Shown: positions 18,516-27,242, counted from the first letter of the stretch. The stretch is DNA of 64,000 nt from Kitasatospora aureofaciens (GCF_001188955.3 NZ_JPRF03000014.1:62001-126000); one strand, 5' to 3'. The notes: generated by a model from the sequence alone, not told the origin. Numbers and translations are program-made.

Positions 18516-19943
18516 ATGCAGACCAGCCCCGCCGCGACCCGGCAGGCGACCCGACCGAGCGGCCCGGCAGACCCGGACCCGGTCACCCCCGATCCCGCCC
18601 CGGCTCCCGGCCCCGCTCCCGCGAAGGGCCGCCGCTTCGGGCTGGCGACCGCCACCGCGCTGGTGATGGGCAACGTCATCGGCGGCGGCATCTTCATGAT
18701 CCCGGCCGCCGTGGCGCCGTTCGGGACGGTCAGCCTGCTCGCCTTCGTCGTCCTCACCGTGGGCGCGATCGCGCTGGCGCTGGTCTTCGGGCAGCTCGCC
18801 CGCCGCAACCCGCGCACCGGTGGGCCGTACGTCTACGCCCGCGAGGCCTTCGGGGACTTCGCCGGGTTCCTGTCGGCCTGGTCCTACTGGATCACCACCT
18901 GGGTCAGCAACGCCGCGCTCGCCGTGGCCGCCGTCGGCTACCTGGACGTGCTGGTGCCGATCGGCCACAACCGCGTGCTGGAGATCACCGCCGCGCTGGC
19001 CTTCCAGTGGCTGCCCGCGCTGGCCAACCTGGCCGGCACCCGGTTCGTCGGGGCGGTCCAACTCGTCTCCACCGTCCTGAAGTTCATCCCCCTGCTGCTG
19101 GTCTCGGTGGGCGGACTGTTCTTCTTCGACCCGAAGAACATCGGGCCCTTCGACGGCAACGGCCAGGGCTGGATGGGCGGCATGACGGCCGCCGCGGCGA
19201 TCCTGCTGTTCAGCTACCTGGGCGTGGAGTCGGCCGCGATGAGCGCCGGGCAGGTCCGCGACCCCGAGCGCAACGTCGGCCGGGCCAGCGTGCTCGGCAC
19301 CAGCGGCGCCGCGGTGGTCTACCTGCTGGGCACGCTCGCGGTGTTCGGAACCGTCGCGCACCAGCGGCTGGTCACCTCCAGCGCGCCGTTCTCGGACGCC
19401 ATGAACGCCATGTTCGGCGGCACCTGGGGCGGCACGGTGATCGCCGTCGCCGCGCTGATCTCGATGACCGGCGCGCTCAACGGCTGGACCCTGCTGGCCG
19501 CCCAGGCGCCGTACGCGGCCGCCAGGGACGGCCTGTTCCCGGCCGCCTTCGGCAAGGAGAAGCGCGGCGTGCCGACCTTCGGCGTGGTCGTCAGCGTCGC
19601 CCTGGCCTCGGTGCTGACCGTCGCCAACTTCGCCAGCGGCGCCAAGGGTGCGTTCGACATGCTGGTGCTGGTCACCACCTTCACCGCCGTCGTTCCCTAC
19701 CTGCTGTCCACCGCCGCCCAGTTGTACTGGCTGGTCCGCGGCGCCACCGACCGGGTCGACGGCGGCCACCTGGTGCGCGACGCCGTCCTCGGCCTCGGCG
19801 CCTTCGCCTTCTCCCTCTGGCTGCTCGCCGGCGCCGGGTACGCGGCCGTCTACCAGGGCGTGCTGTTCCTGTTCGCCGGGATCCTGGTGTACGTCTGGCA
19901 GGCCGGCCGCCGCCGGGCCCGGCCGGAGGGCGCCGCCCGCTGA
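18516..19943 (+). CDS. APC-family amino acid permease, arginine/ornithine-antiporter-like
   Basis: This is a membrane protein of 475 residues with about twelve transmembrane helices and the first-helix motif GNVIGGGIFMIP. The signature resembles AdiC/ArcD-type exchangers in this superfamily, but the substrate cannot be confirmed. A Pro-rich 35-residue hydrophilic N-terminus precedes helix 1. The start at 18516 (MQTSPA) is preferred, but ATG at 18462 is also in frame. A very strong hairpin lies right after it (19954-19992). Transcribed alone. Confidence 0.8.
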   Translation: MQTSPAATRQATRPSGPADPDPVTPDPAPAPGPAPAKGRRFGLATATALVMGNVIGGGIFMIPAAVAPFGTVSLLAFVVLTVGAIALALVFGQLARRNPRTGGPYVYAREAFGDFAGFLSAWSYWITTWVSNAALAVAAVGYLDVLVPIGHNRVLEITAALAFQWLPALANLAGTRFVGAVQLVSTVLKFIPLLLVSVGGLFFFDPKNIGPFDGNGQGWMGGMTAAAAILLFSYLGVESAAMSAGQVRDPERNVGRASVLGTSGAAVVYLLGTLAVFGTVAHQRLVTSSAPFSDAMNAMFGGTWGGTVIAVAALISMTGALNGWTLLAAQAPYAAARDGLFPAAFGKEKRGVPTFGVVVSVALASVLTVANFASGAKGAFDMLVLVTTFTAVVPYLLSTAAQLYWLVRGATDRVDGGHLVRDAVLGLGAFAFSLWLLAGAGYAAVYQGVLFLFAGILVYVWQAGRRRARPEGAAR

Positions 19944-19953
19944 CGTCCTTGAC

Positions 19954-19992
19954 GGAGGTGGCCCCGGTGCGCGGTGCACCGGGGCCACCTCC
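19954..19992 (+). terminator. Terminator after the second APC permease
   Basis: A perfect 17-bp stem (19954-19970 with 19976-19992) and a 5-nt loop start 11 bases after the permease stop. Confidence 0.88.
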
Positions 19993-20463
19993 CTGGTGTC
20001 GGGGCTCGGTCGCCGCCAACGGCCGTTCGCGGAAGCGGTTGACGGCGGGCAGCCCGCGGCATCCGTGGCCCCTGGCCCCACCGTCCGATGCGCCCAACCA
20101 GCGAGCGGCGGACCTGGAGTCGACTCCCCCAGGCTCGACCGCGGACCGACACGCGGTGCCCGCGGAGGCCCGGAACGGTCGCTGCGGCACGATGGCCGAC
20201 CGCCGGATTGTCGCCACTGCGGCTCGGCCGACTCCTGCCACGCTCCCCATGACGCGCGACGACGATGACGACGTGCACCACGCCAACCTGCCGCCGGGAG
20301 TACGCCCCGACCGACGAGGACTTGGTCAGGTGCCACACCGAGCCGTACGACCGTGGCGGTTCGTGCCACCGGCAGGCGGGTTCGGCCGGGACGGCTGTCG
20401 AGGCACCGGGCGTCCGGGGCGTGCGTCCGCCGCCCGGTGCCTCGTGTGTCACCGTTCGGGGCG
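19993..20463. other. Gap with no confident gene; possible Cys-rich ORF
   Basis: There is no convincing gene in these 471 bases. An ATG at 20265 opens a frame beginning MTTCTTPTCRREYAPTDEDL with further cysteines (VRCHTEP, GGSCHRQ) that looks like a small zinc-binding protein, but the frame runs on through the terminator at 20399-20444 and the antisense gene, so it is either a remnant or chance. No promoter was assigned. Confidence 0.25.
20399..20444 (-). terminator. Terminator of the secreted C70-protease pair
   Basis: A perfect 14-bp stem (20399-20412 with 20431-20444) and an 18-nt loop lie 20 bases downstream of the minus-strand stop at 20464. Confidence 0.7.
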
Positions 20464-21438
20464 TCAGTCCGTCGCTGCGGCGCGGCGGCGACGGCGAAGG
20501 CCGAAGCCGGCGGCGCCGGCGGCCAGCACCGCGGCTCCGAGCGCCGGCAGCTGCCAGGACGGCGGGGGCGACTGCTCGGCCGAGGCGGAGTCCGACGAGG
20601 TCGTCGGTGTCTGCGTCCCGGCTCGCGCTTCGGGCTGGGCCTGGGGCGGCGTCCCGGCCGCGGATCCGGCCGTGGGCCCGGCCGCGGACCCCGTACCGTC
20701 GAACAGACCGAACCCTCCGGCGAGCCCGTTGCGGTCGTAGCCGGACCCGGGGAGCTTGTCCGCGTACCGGCCGGTCACCAGCTTCTGGTAGGCGGCCAGC
20801 GGGAGGCTCTGTTTGCCGCCGAGACCCGTGGTGGCCTCGGTGTTGAGCGGTTCGACGTCGGCGCTCGCGGTGAGGCGGTACCAGGCGTGGATCTGCGGCT
20901 CGGTGAAGGTGCGGGCACCGGCCGTGGCCCGTTCGGCGAGCGTGAGCTCGTTGTCGCCGTCCCGGATGCCGGCGAGCCGCCAGCCCCCGCCGTTGCCCGG
21001 CGGGGCGAGCAGGACGGCGGCCTGGTGGCCGTCGGCCGCGCTCACCCGCGAAGCGAGGTAGGACAGCCTGAGCGCGTTCTGCGGTGTCGGCTGGGCCTTG
21101 CCCGTCACGAAGTCCACCGACAGCTCGTACATCGGAACCGGGTCCTTGAGCTCGAACGACGGTGGCGCGGCCACCGCGTTCGGGGTGTTCGGCCGACCGC
21201 CCGCACTGCCGCCGTCGGCACCGGTCCCGGTGCCGGGACCGCCGCCGGGCGAGACCGCGGTCCTCGCGGCGCCGAGGAAGCGGGAGACGGTGTCGTGCGT
21301 CTGGCCGGAGCGCAGCACCTGCCGGGCGGCGCCGTAGTCGGGGACGTCGCTCCCGCTGTCGGCCCGGGCTGTCGTGGTGGCGGCGCCGACGCTCACGAGC
21401 GCGGCGGCGGTGAGGGCAACCGCCTTCAGTGTCCTCAT
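20464..21438 (-). CDS. Secreted, probably wall- or membrane-anchored protein of unknown function
   Basis: This 324-residue protein has a signal peptide (MRTLKAVALTAAALVSVGAA), a central globular region (about residues 85-215, with segments SFELKDPVPMYELSVDFVTG and HAWYRLTASADVEPLN), a low-complexity Pro/Thr/Ala stretch, and a C-terminal hydrophobic helix with a basic tail (GLRRRRRAAATD). It has the layout of a surface protein without an LPXTG box. It lies 14 bases after the protease gene, so they form one operon and may be partners (substrate, inhibitor or accessory). No family recognised. Confidence 0.7.
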   Translation of the reverse strand: MRTLKAVALTAAALVSVGAATTTARADSGSDVPDYGAARQVLRSGQTHDTVSRFLGAARTAVSPGGGPGTGTGADGGSAGGRPNTPNAVAAPPSFELKDPVPMYELSVDFVTGKAQPTPQNALRLSYLASRVSAADGHQAAVLLAPPGNGGGWRLAGIRDGDNELTLAERATAGARTFTEPQIHAWYRLTASADVEPLNTEATTGLGGKQSLPLAAYQKLVTGRYADKLPGSGYDRNGLAGGFGLFDGTGSAAGPTAGSAAGTPPQAQPEARAGTQTPTTSSDSASAEQSPPPSWQLPALGAAVLAAGAAGFGLRRRRRAAATD

Positions 21439-21452
21439 GGTTGGTTGTCTCC

Positions 21453-22292
21453 TCACGCGTGGATGCCGACCCGCGAGTGGGTCCACTGGAACGAGCCGTT
21501 GCTGACGTAGGTGTTGAAGTTCCACCAGGTGTACGTCTGCGTGCTGGGCCACGGATCGCCCACGGCGATCATGTTGCTGGTGCTGTCGTAGCCGTAGATG
21601 ACGTTCATGTGCCCGCCGCCCGAGGTCCAGCCGATGCGCACCGCGAACGGCCGCCCGTTGGCTATCTCGTTGGTGACCTCGCTGAACGAGGCGTTGCGGT
21701 TCAGGTCGTAGCCGCTGTTGCGGAAGCCCATGGCGGACAGGCCGTTGGCCATGTCGTCGAGCGTGGCGGGCCGGTCGTTGCAGTCCAGCCAACGGCCCTG
21801 CTGGGCGAGGCGGCAGAAGTCGTACTGGTTGTACTGGTTGTAACCCCAGTAGGTGGCGACCGTCAGGCCGGAGGCGTCCCAGCACCACTCGTCCTGGACC
21901 TGCTTCTGCATGGTGATGTCGAGCGCCGTCCAGCTGGTGGGCCGGGTGGAGCCGCAGAGCGGCAGGTTCCCGGTGTCCTCACTGATGAAGGCGTCGGCGA
22001 TGTAGTAGCCGCCGGACCAGATCCAGCGGTTGTCGTTCTCGACGGTGTCCCCCGTCGTCCGGCAGATCATCGGGATGCGGTCGCCCGGCGCGGCTTGACC
22101 GGAGACCCTGGCCGAGAGCGAGGGAAGCACCCGCTCGTTGACGGTGCTGTAGTTCCCCTGCCCCCCGATGACGGTTCCCTTGACCAGGCCCGCCTGGGCC
22201 ACGGCGCCGATACCCAGCGCGGCCGCACCGGCCAGCACGGCGGCGGTTGCCGCCATGGCCCATCGGCGTGATTTCCTGCGGTGTCTGCTCAT
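21453..22292 (-). CDS. Secreted papain-like cysteine protease (C70/AvrRpt2-like)
   Basis: This 279-residue protein has a signal peptide (to about residue 35). The N-terminal part after the signal looks like an SH3-like domain (residues 40-110, with GDRIPMICRTTGDTVENDN). The protease domain follows, with the predicted triad Cys137 (QVQDEWCWDASG), His228 (GGGHMNVIYGYD) and Asp246 (VGDPWP). The order and motifs match papain-like proteases of the C39-2/C70 group. It is secreted, probably to process wall or external proteins. The ATG at 22292 is immediately followed by basic residues and the hydrophobic core. It is co-transcribed with 20464-21438. Confidence 0.85.
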   Translation of the reverse strand: MSRHRRKSRRWAMAATAAVLAGAAALGIGAVAQAGLVKGTVIGGQGNYSTVNERVLPSLSARVSGQAAPGDRIPMICRTTGDTVENDNRWIWSGGYYIADAFISEDTGNLPLCGSTRPTSWTALDITMQKQVQDEWCWDASGLTVATYWGYNQYNQYDFCRLAQQGRWLDCNDRPATLDDMANGLSAMGFRNSGYDLNRNASFSEVTNEIANGRPFAVRIGWTSGGGHMNVIYGYDSTSNMIAVGDPWPSTQTYTWWNFNTYVSNGSFQWTHSRVGIHA

Positions 22293-22462
22293 GCGTCAGA
22301 TCTCACTCCCCGTTAGGTGAAACCGAATGCGGGGGAGTCTGGCAGAGCCGCTTCAAAACCGGAACGGAGGAGTCCGGGACGCCTTGCGGCTACGCGCATA
22401 GAGGGCGAGGATTCATGAGCCAACAGGCGCCGCACGAGCGCGACTTGGTGAACATCGGGACA

Positions 22463-22478
22463 ATTGGTCTAGTCCACC
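22463..22478 (-). promoter_or_regulatory. Candidate DasR-responsive element (dre)
   Basis: The 16-mer ATTGGTCTAGTCCACC matches the published DasR consensus A(C/G)TGGTCTAGACCA(C/G)T at 13 of 16 positions, with an intact TGGTCTAG-CCA core apart from one base. It lies 171 bases upstream of the C70-type protease gene and could tie it to N-acetylglucosamine status. Assignment is by eye. Confidence 0.4.
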
Positions 22479-22516
22479 GTTATTCTATCGTTATCGATCT
22501 CGAGATGTCCTTCAGG

Positions 22517-22554
22517 CTGTGAAATTTCACAGCGTGAGTGCAATGTTACTCACG
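22517..22554. repeat. Two adjacent perfect inverted repeats
   Basis: CTGTGAAATTTCACAG (22517-22532) is a perfect 16-bp palindrome. It is immediately followed by CGTGAGT (22533-22539), 8 nt, and ACTCACG (22548-22554). They may be operators, a recombination site, or part of a folded leader; no family is recognised. Confidence 0.4.
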
Positions 22555-22639
22555 ATGAGGGTTTCAGAAGCGGGGATTCGGAACTCCGAAGAAGCGCTTA
22601 TGCGAAACGAGCGGCGGGGCGTACGGCGCCCGGCCGAGC

Positions 22640-22795
22640 CGCTACGGAAGGGGCCGCAGCGTCGACGGCGCCACGCACTCCATGGCCGTCCACCTGCGCA
22701 GCCAGGAGACGAGCCCACGCGACATCGCCGCCCGGCTCGTCATCACCACGGCAAGAGGAAATCCGATTCGCCCTGGATGACGAGCGCCGGGACCG
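22640..22795 (+). pseudogene. Remnant of a resolvase-type serine recombinase C-terminus
   Basis: Read in one frame, this stretch encodes YGRGRSVDGATHSMAVHL followed by RSQETSPRDIAARLVITT, which closely resembles the helix-turn-helix C-terminal part of actinobacterial recombinases (such proteins commonly read SPRDIAARLVITTGKKKG). A one-base shift after ITT would continue as GKRKSDSPW, so the ORF is broken. There is no N-terminal resolvase domain nearby. It is probably the scar of an old mobile element. Confidence 0.35.
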
Positions 22796-23098
22796 GGACA
22801 GCGGCTCGGCCCGGTCCCGGTTGCCGTAGGCGCCCATGGCCGGCGACTGCACCAGGGGCCGCCGACCGCAGACAGCGTCGGGCCCGGCCGGAGCGGGGCC
22901 CGCCTTGCCAGGTGGCGGGGAAGGACGAGGGCGTCCGGGACCGGCCCCGCGGCATGAATGGTGGGGCCGGACCCGTGTTGTTCGGCCGACCGAGGACGGG
23001 GCGACCAGCCACCAGGCCGCCGCGTTACGCGTCAGGGGCGGAGGGGAGCCGCAGAAGGCCCCGCTGCGGCAGATGACACGACCCTGCGGCCACGAGGA

Positions 23099-23530
23099 TC
23101 AGTACCAGTGGTGGTTCTGCCAGAAGACCCACGCCTGGTTCGGGCTGCCGTAGCGGCCGTTCATGTACTTCAGCGCCCAGCGCAGCTGGGTGCTGGGGTT
23201 GGTTCGCCAGTCGGATCCCGCCGACGCCATCTTGCTGGCGGGAAGGGCCTGCGGCAGACCGTAGGAGCCGGAGCTGGGGTTGGTGGCGTTGACCCTCCAG
23301 CCGCTCTCATGAGAGATGATCTGGTCGAACGAGGCCAGCTGGTTGGCCGGCACGATCTGCGCGGCCAGCTTCTGCAGGGCGGCGGGGCTGTTGGCGGTGG
23401 CGGCTTCCGCCGAGCCGGCGGAGACGACGGGGACGGCGATGGTGACGCCGGCCATGACGGCGGCGGCGACGGCGCCCTTGAACCGGCGGGCGATCGGGCT
23501 GGACAGGCCGAATCGGCTGTTCGCAGACAT
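23099..23530 (-). CDS. Secreted transglycosylase-like protein (lysozyme/SLT type)
   Basis: This 143-residue precursor has a signal peptide to about residue 45 (ending SAGSAEAATA). A compact transglycosylase domain follows, with catalytic Glu in ISHESGW, the family block SSGSYGLPQALP and LKYMNGRYGSP. It ends in the typical NHHWY. It cleaves peptidoglycan glycan strands in the wall or during spore germination and growth. It sits directly downstream of a c-di-AMP riboswitch (23549-23735) on the same strand, so expression should respond to that second messenger. The ATG at 23530 gives the intact signal peptide. Confidence 0.88.
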   Translation of the reverse strand: MSANSRFGLSSPIARRFKGAVAAAVMAGVTIAVPVVSAGSAEAATANSPAALQKLAAQIVPANQLASFDQIISHESGWRVNATNPSSGSYGLPQALPASKMASAGSDWRTNPSTQLRWALKYMNGRYGSPNQAWVFWQNHHWY

Positions 23531-23548
23531 GCGGTGTTTCCTCTCCCA

Positions 23549-23735
23549 CGCCTACGAGGTGAGCTGTCGGGTTCGGGCTGGAGTTGCCCGGCCGCGCCAA
23601 GCGCGACCTCACCCCTAGCGCTGCCCGGACCAGTCCGGGCAGCGCGACTTACCTGTGGTTCCCCCGCTCCTGCCGTGATGCTGGTGTTGCGCGTGCCCGC
23701 TCGGCCCGGCGACAGGATTCGGCGTTCCGGAGAGT
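23549..23735 (-). ncRNA. c-di-AMP riboswitch (ydaO/yuaA type)
   Basis: Read on the minus strand the region contains the conserved blocks of the ydaO leader: CGCCGAATCC (complement of 23715-23724), GGGGGAACC, a GTAAGTCGCGCTGCCC arm with a matching GGGCAGCGCTAGGGGTGA arm, then GCGGCCGGGCAAC and GACAGCTCACCTCG near 23549. Order and spacing are those of the streptomycete examples upstream of resuscitation-promoting and NlpC/SLT enzymes. Ligand binding normally switches expression of the downstream transglycosylase. Ends are approximate. Bases 23736-24110 should hold its promoter and that of the LysR gene. Confidence 0.88.
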
Positions 23736-24110
23736 GGGGTTCGTGTGGGGACGAACGAGAGGAAATGTAAACAAACCATCACACGTACGACAAGGAGATG
23801 TGACGCGTCTCACGCTCGGGTTGAACTCGGAGGCCGGCCCACCCGGCCGATGGCGGCGGCTCGCTGTTGGACCTGATGCTCCGCCACTTCGCCCGTTACC
23901 CCGGCTCGGTGGGCGTCCAACGGCGGCACGGTGCGCTGAGGCAGCCGTAGGACCGCTGCGCCGACGGCGGTGCCCGCGATGGCGGCCCGGGTCGCCGCCG
24001 GGCGGGCCCGTGCAACGGCCGACGCGAGCAGGCCGGCGCAGACCGGCGGTGGCTGGTCCGTTACCGCCAAGCATCTGTTGAAGTGGGCTTGATCTCCATA
24101 CCATCTCGCC

Positions 24111-25076
24111 ATGGAGCTCGAATTCCGGCACCTCCGGATCATCTGCAGCATCGCGGACTGCGGCAGTCTGACGCGGGCCGCCGCGTCGTTGCGGCTGACC
24201 CAGCCCGGCGTCAGTGCGCAGCTGGCGCGGATCGAGCGGGCGCTCGGAGGGGAGCTGTTCAGCCGCGCGCAGTCGGGCGTCATTCCGACCGCATTCGGGG
24301 AGGAGGTCCTCAGCCGGGCACGGGCGGTGCTGCCGACCGTCGACGAACTGCTGGAGGTCGCCACTCTCGCCCCGCAGGCGGGCTGGTCACAGCATCGTTT
24401 CCGGCTCGGCTCCGTCAACGCTCCGCTACTCGGCGGGTTGATCACCGCGATCAGGTCGCACCATCCGGAGGCCGAGATCAGTACGCGGGGGCAGGGGTGC
24501 CCCGTCCCGCTCGTCGAGGCCGTCGCGGGCGGCCGGCTCGAAGCGGCCGTGGTGGGCGACAGCCCCGGGTACGAGCTTGCGCTCCCCGCAGGGGTCGCCG
24601 GCGAACCGATAGCCACCGAACCGCTTTTCGTGGCGCTGCCCGCGGCTCATCCGCTTGCGGCGCTGGAGGAGGTTGCGCTGGAGGATCTCGAAGGCGAGGA
24701 CTGGGCCGCTCCTCGGCCGGACAACGACCGGATCCGTGAGTACTGGTCCAGGACCTTGCTCGTCCTGGGCCGTCGCCTTCGTGTCGTCCACGAGGTGGAA
24801 GGTCGGCTCGTCCTGGACCTCGTCCGCAGCGGCCACGCGGTGAGCTTCTGCCAGGCCACCTTCGAGGAGGTGCCGGGCCTCGCCGTACGGCCGATCGTCG
24901 GCAATCCGCTCTGGTACCGGCATGTGCTCGCCTGGCACGAGGAGGGACCGCTGGCGTCGCTGCGTCCTTCGCTCGTGCAGACCGTCACCGAGGCGTACTG
25001 GACGGCAGCCGCTCGCAGCGCGGTCTACCGGAGCTGGCTTGAGCGCCAGGGAGCCACGGCGCCGGCCCCGGCATGA
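24111..25076 (+). CDS. LysR-family transcriptional regulator
   Basis: This 321-residue protein has the N-terminal winged helix-turn-helix of the family (residues 4-62, RHLRIICSIADCGSLTRAAA and QPGVSAQLARIERALG) and a C-terminal periplasmic-binding-type effector domain. It controls neighbouring or own transcription in response to a small molecule. Its downstream neighbour, convergent, is the decayed M6 metalloprotease. No binding site could be assigned. The start ATG at 24111 is the first family residue. Confidence 0.88.
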   Translation: MELEFRHLRIICSIADCGSLTRAAASLRLTQPGVSAQLARIERALGGELFSRAQSGVIPTAFGEEVLSRARAVLPTVDELLEVATLAPQAGWSQHRFRLGSVNAPLLGGLITAIRSHHPEAEISTRGQGCPVPLVEAVAGGRLEAAVVGDSPGYELALPAGVAGEPIATEPLFVALPAAHPLAALEEVALEDLEGEDWAAPRPDNDRIREYWSRTLLVLGRRLRVVHEVEGRLVLDLVRSGHAVSFCQATFEEVPGLAVRPIVGNPLWYRHVLAWHEEGPLASLRPSLVQTVTEAYWTAAARSAVYRSWLERQGATAPAPA

Positions 25077-25153
25077 CCCGTGCGGCGCGGCACCGTGGTG
25101 GTGCGGTCGATGCGATGTCGTGTCGGCCGCACCGCTCATATACCGTTCCGGCG

Positions 25154-25859
25154 CTACGCGGTCACCACTTTGTAGGTCCAGACGGTGTCGGTGGACGCGT
25201 CGGAGGCGTTGACGTGGATCCGGATGCGGGCCGTGTCGTCCTGGAACCACTGGCCGGGCTGCCAGGTCTGCATGTCCAGCGCGGTGCAGTTCCCGGTGGG
25301 TGCGGCGGCGTTGGGGTTGGTGACCACCTGGATCGGCCCGTTGCCAGTGGTGGTGGAGGTGTCGACCTCGTAGATGAGGACACCGGTGGCGCAGGCGTTG
25401 GAGTCGTTGTAGGCGACCTTGCGGGACTCGGCGACGTAGGCGGTGGTGGCGCCGGTCCTGATGACAGCCAGCCGGTGGCCGTTCCCGCCGTACTCCAGTC
25501 CGGTCAGGGTGGTGGCGTAGGTGTTCGCCGTGTCCAGACAGGACACCTGGCTGTCGGTGATCCAGCCGAACTTCCAGGCCTCCCAGCCGAAGTAGGACGG
25601 GGCGGGGCCGGAGATCCTCCCCATGAGGTCCCAGCCGCCGACGTACTGGTCCAGGTCGCCGTTGAAGGCGTAGAGGTCGGGCAGGCCGAAGGTGTGGCCG
25701 GTCTCGTGGTCGGCGACCTTGTAGCCCCAGGTCCACATGTCCTGGCCGAAGGTCACCGCCCAGTGGATCGTCACCCAGGTGCCGCAGGGCGAGCAGCGCG
25801 GCCAGGGCGAGGACGAGCGCTGCCGGGAGCAGGTGCCGGGGTCTGGCTGAGGGGTCCAT
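25154..25859 (-). pseudogene. Decayed M6-type metalloprotease (internal deletion)
   Basis: From 25774 down, a 206-residue frame encodes the C-terminal half of the metalloprotease at 26067: FGQDMWTWGYKVADHETGH with the zinc motif HExxH, then GLPDLYAFNGD, to the C-terminal beta domain. Upstream, in another frame starting at ATG 25859, is a signal peptide (MDPSARPRHLLPAALVLALA). The segment linking signal peptide and catalytic half (about 180 residues in the intact paralogue) is gone and the frames do not match, so the gene cannot make a full protease. It probably arose by duplication and deletion. Confidence 0.75.
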
Positions 25860-26066
25860 GGTGGGGGCCTCCGAAGATGTCGGGCGGCACCAGCGCGGTG
25901 TTCGCGCCGCCCGGTTCGGCCGGTATCGGTGTTCCGCGCGCGTTCGCCGTGGCCACGACGGCTCGGCCCACGGCGGTGGAGCTGGTGAACCGTGTCACCG
26001 GCTGCCGGTGCGGGCGCGGTTGCCCGGCGGCTTCACGACCCGAGCTGATGGGTGGTCACGCCCGGG

Positions 26067-27242
26067 TCACTGCTTGGTGACCCGGATGGTGTCGGACACC
26101 GGTCCGCGGCGCAGGACGTCGATCCGCACCCCCGTGGCGGGGTCGGTGAAGGACTGGCCGGGCTGGTAGGCGGCCATGTCGAGGGCGGCGCAGCCGGCCG
26201 GCGCCGTGGCGCCCGGGTTCCCGTTGACCACCTGGACGGGTCCGTAGCCGGTCTGGGTCGAGGTGTCGACCTTGTAGATGAGCACGCCGGTGGAGCAGGC
26301 CGTGTCGTCCGCACCGACGGCCCGGCGGGACTCCGCCACGTACGCGGTCGTGCCGCCGGTCCTCATCACGGCGATCTTGGTGCCGCCGGGGCGTTCGACG
26401 GCCTTCAGGCGGACGGTCCGGCTGCCGGTGGCGGGCAGACAGGCGACCTGGCGGTCGTCGATCCAGCCGAACTTCCAGCGCTCCCAGCCGATGTGCTGCG
26501 GGGCCGGGCCGGCGATGTTGCCCATCAGGTCCCAGCCGCCGACGTAGCGGTGCACGTCGGTGCCGGTGAAGGCGTAGAGGTCGGGCAGGCCGAAGGTGTG
26601 GGAGGTCTCGTGGTCGGCGACCTTGTAGCCCCAGTGGTACATGTCCTGGCCGAAGGTGATCGCCCACTTGATCCGGGTGCCGTTGACGGTGATGCCGGCG
26701 GTGGTCGGGTCGTAGAGGTAGGTGGGTGAGAAGCTGATCGCGGAGGCGGACTTGGTGGGGACGATGTAGAGCATGTCGTACTTCGAGAAGTCCACGTACG
26801 GGGCGGCGGCCTGGGCGGCCTGCTTCACGTACAGCTCCTGTTGCTCGAAGGTGATGCCTCGTTGGAATCCGTAGGTGGCCGAGGCCTGCGGCATGGTGAT
26901 CCACCGCTTCAGCGGATCGATGTCGAGCCGGACCCGGCCGTAGGAGTCCTGCTCCATCCACTCCTGCGCGGGGGCGAGTGCGCGGTAGTAGTCGTCCAGG
27001 GAGCCGGCGGCCGGCGCGTCCGGGAAGTCGACGAAGAGCATCAGCACGTGTTTGGTGCCGAACGGCTGCTGGAACTGTGTGTGGTCGGTGTTGTGGCCCT
27101 CGTCCGTCCAGCCGGTCTTCCCGGGCAGGGCGCAGTCGGAGGCCGGCGCGGTGGTGGTGGGCTGGGCGGTGTCCGCCAGGGCCGGGGTGGCGGCGACCAG
27201 GAGCGTCGCGGCCAGGGCGGCGGCGAGGGACCGGAGTCTCAT
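26067..27242 (-). CDS. Secreted M6-family metalloprotease
   Basis: This 391-residue precursor has a signal peptide (MRLRSLAAALAATLLVAATP), an N-terminal region with HVLMLFVDFPD, a catalytic HETSHTFGLPDLYAF zinc motif at about residues 205-219 with a downstream GGWDLMG, and a C-terminal Ig-like domain. Family members hydrolyse extracellular proteins. It is the last complete gene of a peptide-use operon: it follows the S33 aminopeptidase by 42 bases. Secreted peptides released by it could be taken up by the adjacent ABC importer. Confidence 0.85.
   Translation of the reverse strand: MRLRSLAAALAATLLVAATPALADTAQPTTTAPASDCALPGKTGWTDEGHNTDHTQFQQPFGTKHVLMLFVDFPDAPAAGSLDDYYRALAPAQEWMEQDSYGRVRLDIDPLKRWITMPQASATYGFQRGITFEQQELYVKQAAQAAAPYVDFSKYDMLYIVPTKSASAISFSPTYLYDPTTAGITVNGTRIKWAITFGQDMYHWGYKVADHETSHTFGLPDLYAFTGTDVHRYVGGWDLMGNIAGPAPQHIGWERWKFGWIDDRQVACLPATGSRTVRLKAVERPGGTKIAVMRTGGTTAYVAESRRAVGADDTACSTGVLIYKVDTSTQTGYGPVQVVNGNPGATAPAGCAALDMAAYQPGQSFTDPATGVRIDVLRRGPVSDTIRVTKQ

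Larger units (their letters stand above)
22293..23098. other. AT-richer intergenic region with palindromes and a decayed recombinase
   Basis: These 806 bases hold no intact gene. The first part (22300-22610) is richer in A and T and carries a DasR-box-like site (22463-22478), a perfect palindrome (22517-22532) and a CGTGAGT...ACTCACG inverted repeat (22533-22554). 22640-22795 resembles a decayed serine-recombinase gene. The rest, to 23098, is GC-rich, with no recognisable product. Confidence 0.5.

Noticed and set aside
20265..20846. Cys-rich + strand gene
   Set aside because: The frame extends through a terminator and the opposite-strand wall protein; only its first third looks protein-like.
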